Assembly (NCBI GenBank): GCA_964540005.1
Contig: CAZILN010000133.1
Coordinates: forward strand, 1 to 5,263
DNA from: CAZILN01 sp964540005
GTDB lineage: Bacteria > Bacteroidota > Bacteroidia > Bacteroidales > SM23-62
Length of the DNA: 5,263 bases
Direction of reading: 5' to 3'
Position numbers and translations under genes: made by a program. Under the pieces are notes generated by a model, which saw nothing but the letters and a program-made list of their open reading frames with translations, did not search any database and was not told the DNA's origin. The first letter of the stretch is position 1, and each line of letters opens with the position of its first letter. Shown here one piece after another: positions 1 to 5,263 of the stretch.

Positions 1-1
1 C

Positions 2-1849
2 AACCATTACAGTGATAATACCGGCACATTTACACCCGTGCTTCCCTTCTGTTATGTGCGCAGGGTCTCGGATTACTCGAGAAGCTTTGCTGCCTCATTC
101 AATCTCTCACCTGAAGAAAAGATCTTTGGCCTGGGGGAATCCTTTACGGGCTTAAATAAACGCGGACAGAAAGTTGTGCTCTGGGTGGATGACGCCAACG
201 GGACACAGAATGAGACCATGTACAAACCGGTTCCTTTTTTCATGAGCAGCAGGGGATACGGGGTATTCATGCATACTTCCTCGCCTATCAGCTGTGATTT
301 CGGTAAGTACTTTAACGGGGTGGCAAACCTGATGATAGGGGATGAGGACCTGGATTTATTTATTTTCCTCGGGACACCCAAGGAAATCCTGGATGCATAT
401 ACAGACGTCACGGGTAAATCACCGGTGCCCCCACTGTGGTCATTCGGATTCTGGATGAGCCGCATTACGTATTTTTCTGAAGAAGACGGGCGGGCCGTGG
501 TTGATAAGCTGAGGCGCTATAAGATCCCCTCTGATGTGCTTCACTTTGATACAGGGTGGTTTGAAACGGACTGGCGTTGTGATTTCAGATTTTCCGAATC
601 CCGTTTTGATGATCCGCAAAAAATGATGGCAGATTTCAGGGAAAAGGGAATCGAGACCTGCCTCTGGCAATTGCCCTATTTTGTGCCGCAGAATTCACTC
701 TTTCCTGAAATTGTGGAAAAGGGATTTTACGTCAGGAATGATAAGGGGACCCTTCCGACCGAGGATGCAGTGATAGATTTTTCGAATCCTGATGCCGTGG
801 ACTGGTACCAGCAAAAGATCAAAGGCCTGCTGGATCTTGGAGTAGGGGCCATAAAGGTTGATTTTGGCGAAGCGGCACCCTATTATGGATACTATGCTTC
901 CGGGAAGAGCGGTTTTTACGAGCACAACCTGTATCCTCTGCGTTATAACAAGGCTGTGTCTGACATAACTTACCAGGTCAAGGGCGAGCGGATCATATGG
1001 GCCAGGAGCACCTGGGCCGGCAGTCAGCGGTATCCCATGCATTGGGGAGGCGATCCCGCCAATACCTATTCGGCCATGTCGGCTACCCTGAGGGCCGGAC
1101 TCTCGATAGGTTTATGCGGATTCTCCTTCTGGAGCCACGACATAGGAGGTTTCGTAAATAAAACGCCGGAAAATGTATACCGCCACTGGACCCCCTTCGG
1201 GATGCTTACCTCTCATGTGCGCAGTCATGGTGCCCCGCCAACAGAACCATGGGAATACGGGGAAGATTTTATGAATGCGTTCAGGGAAGCAACCAACATG
1301 CGTTACATGCTGATGCCCTATATCTATGCCCAGGCACATGATTGTTCTGAAAAAGGCCTTCCCATGCTCAGGGCCCTTTTCGTGGAGTTTCCTGATGATC
1401 CGGGATCCTGGCTGATTGATAACCAGTACATGTTTGGTGAAGACCTCCTGGTGGCCCCCCTGTTTGATGATGAGCTGTCAAGGGATGTATACCTGCCACC
1501 CGGACAATGGATAGATTACCAGACCGGCATTGTTTATTCAGGCGGTTGGCATGAGATGGAAGCCGGACAGGTTCCTGTGATCGTATTGGTTAAAGACGGA
1601 TCTGTAATCCCTCATATCAAACTTGCTCAATCCACGAAGTTCATGGATTGGTCGGAGATAGAGCTGAAGGTTTTCTCAGTTTCAGGCAATGAGGCTGAAT
1701 TACTGGTATGCCTTCCGGATGAAAAGCTGACGGTCCGGCTTACATTAAAGCACGATGCAGATGGATTCAGTTTGAGCGACAATCCTTTCGGTAACAAGGT
1801 CCGTTTTACTGTAACAGGGACTCAGACTGCAGCGGGAGTTGTTCAATAA
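2..1849 (+). CDS. GH31 family glycosidase, YicI-type (probable alpha-xylosidase), 5'-truncated by window edge
   Basis: Retaining alpha-glycoside hydrolase of family 31, expected to release non-reducing alpha-xylosyl (or alpha-glucosyl) residues from oligosaccharides. The frame is open from base 2 with no stop; the GTG at 38 is only the first start-like codon, not the real start. In all, 615 residues are visible. Counting from base 2: the end of the N-terminal beta-sandwich with FGLGE (42-46); a (beta/alpha)8 barrel with HFDTGWF (181-187), the nucleophile motif KVDFGE (Asp287, base 860), WARS (Arg335), HWGGD with the acid/base Asp351 (base 1052), WSHDIGGF (377-384) and His409; then EFPDDP (462-467) and C-terminal beta domains. 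By recalled alignment to E. coli YicI (772 aa), Asp287 and Asp351 match Asp416 and Asp482, so roughly 130 N-terminal residues lie outside the window. Any signal peptide is therefore unseen and the location unknown. The YicI pocket pair Cys307-Phe308 is Thr184-Gly185 here, which makes exact specificity uncertain. The family is secure; alpha-glucosidase or a related activity remains possible. Confidence 0.93.
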   Translation, partial: NHYSDNTGTFTPVLPFCYVRRVSDYSRSFAASFNLSPEEKIFGLGESFTGLNKRGQKVVLWVDDANGTQNETMYKPVPFFMSSRGYGVFMHTSSPISCDFGKYFNGVANLMIGDEDLDLFIFLGTPKEILDAYTDVTGKSPVPPLWSFGFWMSRITYFSEEDGRAVVDKLRRYKIPSDVLHFDTGWFETDWRCDFRFSESRFDDPQKMMADFREKGIETCLWQLPYFVPQNSLFPEIVEKGFYVRNDKGTLPTEDAVIDFSNPDAVDWYQQKIKGLLDLGVGAIKVDFGEAAPYYGYYASGKSGFYEHNLYPLRYNKAVSDITYQVKGERIIWARSTWAGSQRYPMHWGGDPANTYSAMSATLRAGLSIGLCGFSFWSHDIGGFVNKTPENVYRHWTPFGMLTSHVRSHGAPPTEPWEYGEDFMNAFREATNMRYMLMPYIYAQAHDCSEKGLPMLRALFVEFPDDPGSWLIDNQYMFGEDLLVAPLFDDELSRDVYLPPGQWIDYQTGIVYSGGWHEMEAGQVPVIVLVKDGSVIPHIKLAQSTKFMDWSEIELKVFSVSGNEAELLVCLPDEKLTVRLTLKHDADGFSLSDNPFGNKVRFTVTGTQTAAGVVQ

Positions 1850-1932
1850 TACCCTGAACCTTTTGCGGATCAGTCCGATGGTCGAGGTTGAAAAGCTGAT
1901 GTAATTAATAAGCTGTTTGCAGGAATACTGGC
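1850..1932. other. Convergent intergenic gap with weak imperfect inverted repeat
   Basis: This 83-base gap separates the 3' ends of the GH31 gene and the SusD-like gene, so any transcription terminators for both units would be expected here or nearby. The only structure I see is a nested, imperfect inverted repeat: AACCT at 1857-1861 pairs with AGGTT at 1885-1889, and inside it CGGA (1866-1869) pairs with TCCG (1874-1877) around a four-base loop. Neither strand has a T-run after it, so it is not a convincing intrinsic terminator. No small gene or promoter is apparent. Confidence 0.4.
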
Positions 1933-3801
1933 CTATTCGAAGTAATTGATGTACCAGTTTGCCTCGTCCTGCAGGAGGGTACGTATCTGATCCCTCTTTC
2001 CGGGCGGGAACTTGGCCGATACCTTTCTCGCCAGCCAGTCCGGTTCGTTGCGCCTTTTGGCCACACGCATAAGGTCATAGAAACGTTCTCCTTCGAAGGC
2101 AAGCTCCAGGGCCCTTTCTTTTATGATCTTTTCTTCCAGCAATAATTGTTTTGCGGCTATATTATCCATCAGGTTCCGGTAACTGGTAATTTGATTGGTG
2201 ATAGGATCATGATAGTAAATGATGTTTGAGATCTGGACACCGTCATACCCGCTGCCCAGGCCGACACGTCCCCTGACGCCTAACTGTGTTCTCCGGCTGT
2301 CGATGTCATAATTGCTTCCGTCATTTATTATACCAACTGCCTCTGAGATATTTGTGGTTACCCCGACAATCTGCTCGAATTTCCACCAGGTATACAGTTC
2401 TGCCATGTAAAGGTGTATCCCCCCGGCCCGGTATAAAATATAATAGAAATCCTGGTCGAAGCGCGTCCTGTTACCGGAGAATTTAAAGACCACAGTATCC
2501 ACTCCTTCCATAATGGTGTTGGCACTGCGGAAGTCCCCTTTCGATTTCAGATCGAGCATCTGCTGCCATTCTTCGAATTCAACATAATTGCCTGTCCATC
2601 CCCTGGCATATAAATAGGAAGCCGCATACCCGCGGTAATAATCACCGGGTAAACCCACATTGACCATTCGTGACAGATTAGGATTAGTGGTGTTATTGTT
2701 TATTACCTGGCCCCTCCAGGTCGATTCCCAGTTGGTTATGGCAATACGGGTCGGTTTGAGCATGTAGTCGTGCGGTTCCCATCCTTCAAACAGCCTCTGC
2801 AGGTCATTCTGCTGGAAATAACTCTTATCGAACCATATGGTATATATATGTTCCCTTATATCTATATCGAAGAATATAGTTCTCCATGCATCAGCGGCAA
2901 AATCCATGTTAAGCTGGTACCTGCTGTCAGGGGAATTGTACATGATCTCATGGAAGTGAGATTCAGCCATTACCCAATCCCCAGCGGTCAGGTACATCAA
3001 CCCCAGGAGGCAATGGAGGGAATATTCGGTCCAGATGGTGACCTCCCAGGTATAGTCAGAGTTATCAATATAATGAATGACGCCCACAGCCTTTATCTCG
3101 TTTTCAAGCTGGTTGGTAAAAAAATCGATAACCATATCCAGGTCATACAATTGCTTTTCAAGAGTCACAGGCTGGTTATAAATGGTATCGTTATAGTATC
3201 CGTCCCTGGCAAAATTGATATAAACACTGTCAATGTATGTGCCGGGTGTATTGATATAATCCTCTATTTCCTCAATGGTGGCCAGGGATTGATGGATGAA
3301 AGGAACCTTGCCGTAGATCCTGACGGCGGTAAAGTAGGCCCATGCCCTCATACAGAGCGCTTCACCGTAGAGCCTGTCATAATTCTTTGCGGGTATCTCC
3401 GGATCAAGTACCTCGGGATGTTCCTCTTCAAGAATACGGATAAAATTATTGCAGGCTGAAATGAGTTTGAAGAAATTCTCCGGTGAGGCATACTTGTTGG
3501 TTTTTGAAATATTAAAATTGTATACTTCCACCAGGTCTGCGTCAGCATATTCTGTTACTTCCAGCAGGTCCCCTCTCAGTTCACCCAGTACAACCAGCTG
3601 CTCCACAAGCTTCTGCTGCAAGCCGTACAAGCCCATTTCTATAGCCCGGTATTCATACCAGTCGTCAAAGAGGTTCTCTTCCGTAATATTCAGCTCCTGC
3701 TCAGGAGAAAAGAATTTCTCACATGAGGAGAACAGAAAAAGGGGTAAAAGCACAATGGCTATAAGTCCGGGATAGTTGAATATTTTTCTCATTTTCATCA
3801 T
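1933..3801 (-). CDS. SusD/RagB family outer-membrane nutrient-binding lipoprotein
   Basis: Surface glycan-binding lipoprotein that acts as the lid of a SusC-type transporter. From the ATG at 3801 it is 622 residues. It starts with a lipoprotein signal: a basic stretch (K3, R5, K6), a hydrophobic core (LIAIVLLPLFLF) and the lipobox FSSC with Cys27 as the probable lipidated residue. Family signatures follow in order: an N-terminal SusD-like region after ELNITEENLF (about 36-45), the TPR-type helix GEALCMRAWAYFTAVRIYGK (146-165) followed by VPF, LYRAGGIHLYMAELY (456-470), and the near-C-terminal block IIKERALELAFEGERFYDLM (559-578). It ends NWYINYFE, with no sign of truncation. An in-frame ATG at 3837 would start inside the SusC-like gene and place 12 polar residues before the signal peptide, so I reject it; the ATGs at 3798 and 3792 are also possible. 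No Shine-Dalgarno is visible; the leader is T/A-rich. The gene lies 10 bases after the SusC-like stop and is presumably co-transcribed. The ligand cannot be read from the sequence. Confidence 0.95.
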   Translation of the reverse strand: MMKMRKIFNYPGLIAIVLLPLFLFSSCEKFFSPEQELNITEENLFDDWYEYRAIEMGLYGLQQKLVEQLVVLGELRGDLLEVTEYADADLVEVYNFNISKTNKYASPENFFKLISACNNFIRILEEEHPEVLDPEIPAKNYDRLYGEALCMRAWAYFTAVRIYGKVPFIHQSLATIEEIEDYINTPGTYIDSVYINFARDGYYNDTIYNQPVTLEKQLYDLDMVIDFFTNQLENEIKAVGVIHYIDNSDYTWEVTIWTEYSLHCLLGLMYLTAGDWVMAESHFHEIMYNSPDSRYQLNMDFAADAWRTIFFDIDIREHIYTIWFDKSYFQQNDLQRLFEGWEPHDYMLKPTRIAITNWESTWRGQVINNNTTNPNLSRMVNVGLPGDYYRGYAASYLYARGWTGNYVEFEEWQQMLDLKSKGDFRSANTIMEGVDTVVFKFSGNRTRFDQDFYYILYRAGGIHLYMAELYTWWKFEQIVGVTTNISEAVGIINDGSNYDIDSRRTQLGVRGRVGLGSGYDGVQISNIIYYHDPITNQITSYRNLMDNIAAKQLLLEEKIIKERALELAFEGERFYDLMRVAKRRNEPDWLARKVSAKFPPGKRDQIRTLLQDEANWYINYFE

Positions 3802-3811
3802 AGTAAAACTG

Positions 3812-5263
3812 TTACAATCCGATTTTAATTCCTGCAATAAACTGGCGGCACTGGGGGGCCATTCCGTAATCTATTCCCTGGTGGATCTGCGAATACGAGT
3901 AGGCAAATTCCGGATCATACCCCAGATAACTGCTTAGTGTTAGTATATTACTGGCCGATATATAAAATTCAGCATTATTGAATATCAGGAACTCCTGGGG
4001 TAATTTGTAGCTCAGCGTAACATTATTCAGCCTCAGGTAGGAACCGTCCTCTATCCAGCGGGTTGAGAAGGATGAATTGCCAATGAGATCATCCATCAGT
4101 GCCCGCGGCACATTTGTCTGCTGGCCGTTGTACTGCCACCTGTTTAGTACATTCTGGCTCTGGTTCTCAAGTCCGCTCATGGCTTCATTCTTGTACCGGA
4201 TGTAATTAAAAACCTCGTTCCCGTACACAAAATAGACCTGGGCACTCAGGGTCAGTCTTTTATAGGAGAATGCAGTGGAAAAACTCCCGGTCAGACCAGG
4301 GATTGAACTACCGATGGTGGTTTTGTCATAGTTATTTATAACGCTGTCCGGAATACCTGCGGGGCCTGAAATATCTTCAAAAATAGCGTCCCCGGCCTGG
4401 AAAGGCAGGTTTTTATCATTGACCAGTCCTGAAATGTCTGCATCATCCTGTGTACTGTAAACACCTTTGAATTTGTAACCGTAAAAACTGTAAACCGGTG
4501 AGCCTGCTATGACCACTTTTTCCCCTCCATCTATATCAAAAACAAATTTGTCCCCTGTAATTTCCTGTATTTCGTTCTTCACCGAAAACAGGTTTGCCTG
4601 GATATCCCATCCGAAGTTACCTATGTCTGCCAGTCTTGCGAAAGTACTGAATTCCCATCCCCTGTTGCTCATTTTACCCCCGTTGTCAATCCTGTACTCA
4701 TAACCCATGTAGGCTTCTACCGGACTGAAAATGAGCATGTTGTTTATCAGGGATCTGAAATAATCAATAGTAAAGGTGAAACGGTTCCCGAGTATTGACA
4801 GGTCCATTCCTGTATTAAGCTGGCTGACTGTTTCATATGTCAGCCTGTCGTTATGAAGGACGGCAGGATACAGTCCGGCAGTTTCACGGAATTTTACCGT
4901 TTGATAGTATTTGGTTGCACTGGCCTCCCCAATGTCATCATTGCCGGTTATCCCGGCTGTAAATCTTAGTTTAAGGTCTTCCAGCCAGTATTTATTTTTA
5001 AGGAAGGCTTCATCTGAGAGCCTCCAGGCAAATCCGCCCGAATAAAACAAGCCAAGAGGTATGTCGGCTATCATCAGGGTATTGGCCGCATTCTTACCCA
5101 CCCTGGATGAACCGTCAAATGTAAAGTTTGCAGTAAATAAATATTTATCCCTGAAAGTGTACAGGAGGTTTTCATATACAGACATCCAGTTCCATATGCG
5201 GTTTGCCCCTCCAATTTCCCTGAGGTTGTTCGTTCCATCATCCAGGCTGCGATATTCATCATT
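3812..5263 (-). CDS. SusC/RagA family TonB-dependent transporter, C-terminal half (5' end outside window)
   Basis: Outer-membrane beta-barrel that imports oligosaccharides using TonB/ExbBD energy, paired with the SusD-like lipoprotein just downstream. The frame stays open to the window edge, upstream of the first Met codon at 5185. In all, 483 residues are visible, about half of a usual SusC protein of roughly 1000; the signal peptide, carboxypeptidase-like domain, TonB box and plug would be off-window. Recognisable barrel signatures, counting from base 5263: DKYLFTANFTFDGSSRVG (39-56), FAWRLSDEAFL (78-88), LKLRFTAGITGN (97-108), NRFTFTIDYFRS (160-171), NGGKMSNRGWEFS (194-206), GSPVYSFYGYKFKGVY (254-269), GDAIFEDISG (291-300), IEDGSYLRLNNVTLSYKLP (404-422), and a closing strand FIAGIKIGL that ends in Leu rather than the more usual aromatic residue. 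The acidic loop after GDAIFED departs from the common form (see findings). No frameshift is seen. The substrate is not deducible from this half. Confidence 0.95.
   Translation of the reverse strand, partial: NDEYRSLDDGTNNLREIGGANRIWNWMSVYENLLYTFRDKYLFTANFTFDGSSRVGKNAANTLMIADIPLGLFYSGGFAWRLSDEAFLKNKYWLEDLKLRFTAGITGNDDIGEASATKYYQTVKFRETAGLYPAVLHNDRLTYETVSQLNTGMDLSILGNRFTFTIDYFRSLINNMLIFSPVEAYMGYEYRIDNGGKMSNRGWEFSTFARLADIGNFGWDIQANLFSVKNEIQEITGDKFVFDIDGGEKVVIAGSPVYSFYGYKFKGVYSTQDDADISGLVNDKNLPFQAGDAIFEDISGPAGIPDSVINNYDKTTIGSSIPGLTGSFSTAFSYKRLTLSAQVYFVYGNEVFNYIRYKNEAMSGLENQSQNVLNRWQYNGQQTNVPRALMDDLIGNSSFSTRWIEDGSYLRLNNVTLSYKLPQEFLIFNNAEFYISASNILTLSSYLGYDPEFAYSYSQIHQGIDYGMAPQCRQFIAGIKIGL

Noticed and set aside
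73..1339. Several - strand open frames opposite the GH31 gene
   Set aside because: All are antisense to strongly conserved GH31 motifs, have no recognisable domains, and are explained by the coding bias of the + strand gene.
1857..1889. Possible bidirectional terminator between the convergent genes
   Set aside because: The outer stem is only five base pairs with a poorly paired interior, and no T-run follows on either strand. It is recorded as a weak inverted repeat only.
2831..2880. AT-rich stretch with repeated TATATA-type words
   Set aside because: It lies inside the SusD-like gene and encodes its Ile/Tyr/Asp-rich residues in frame (for example REHIYTIWFD), so no promoter or repeat needs to be invoked.
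2770..3459. Long + strand open frame (229 codons) opposite the SusD-like gene
   Set aside because: It lies entirely antisense to a gene with clear SusD signatures, and its translation shows no recognisable domain. It is a shadow of the coding frame on the other strand.
3449..3775. + strand open frame (108 codons) opposite the start of the SusD-like gene
   Set aside because: Serine-rich, low-complexity translation antisense to a confident gene, with no family match I recognise; treated as a shadow.
5074..5262. Second - strand open frame (62 codons) at the window end
   Set aside because: It overlaps the SusC-like gene in another frame and shows no SusC-like residues, whereas the chosen frame shows the canonical DKYLFTANFTFDGSSR segment.

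Overview
The window holds parts of two convergent transcription units typical of a Bacteroidota (Bacteroidetes) glycan-utilisation region. A SusC/SusD outer-membrane pair is the hallmark of that phylum. The SusD-like gene also starts without a recognisable Shine-Dalgarno sequence, as is usual there. Base composition looks moderate (mid-to-high 40s % GC by eye, not computed). I cannot assign a genus.

Layout. (1) Bases 2-1849, + strand: a glycoside hydrolase family 31 enzyme of the YicI (alpha-xylosidase) type. It is cut at its 5' end by the window edge but retains the whole catalytic barrel and the C-terminus. (2) Bases 1850-1932: a short convergent intergenic gap with only a weak imperfect inverted repeat. 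(3) Bases 1933-3801, - strand: a complete SusD/RagB-family surface lipoprotein. (4) Bases 3812-5263, - strand: the C-terminal half of a SusC/RagA-family TonB-dependent transporter that runs off the window. The susC-like gene is upstream of the susD-like gene with a 10-base gap, so the two are almost certainly one operon.

How they may work together: the SusD-like lipoprotein would capture an oligosaccharide at the cell surface and hand it to the SusC-like transporter, which imports it using TonB energy. The GH31 enzyme would remove alpha-linked xylosyl or glucosyl residues from such oligosaccharides. That last link rests only on proximity: the GH31 gene is on the opposite strand, faces the pair and cannot share their mRNA.

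I found no RNA genes, mobile elements, CRISPR arrays or broken genes, and no evidence of a previously undescribed system. The points most worth checking are a substituted substrate-pocket pair in the GH31 enzyme and a degenerate acidic loop in the SusC-like barrel.
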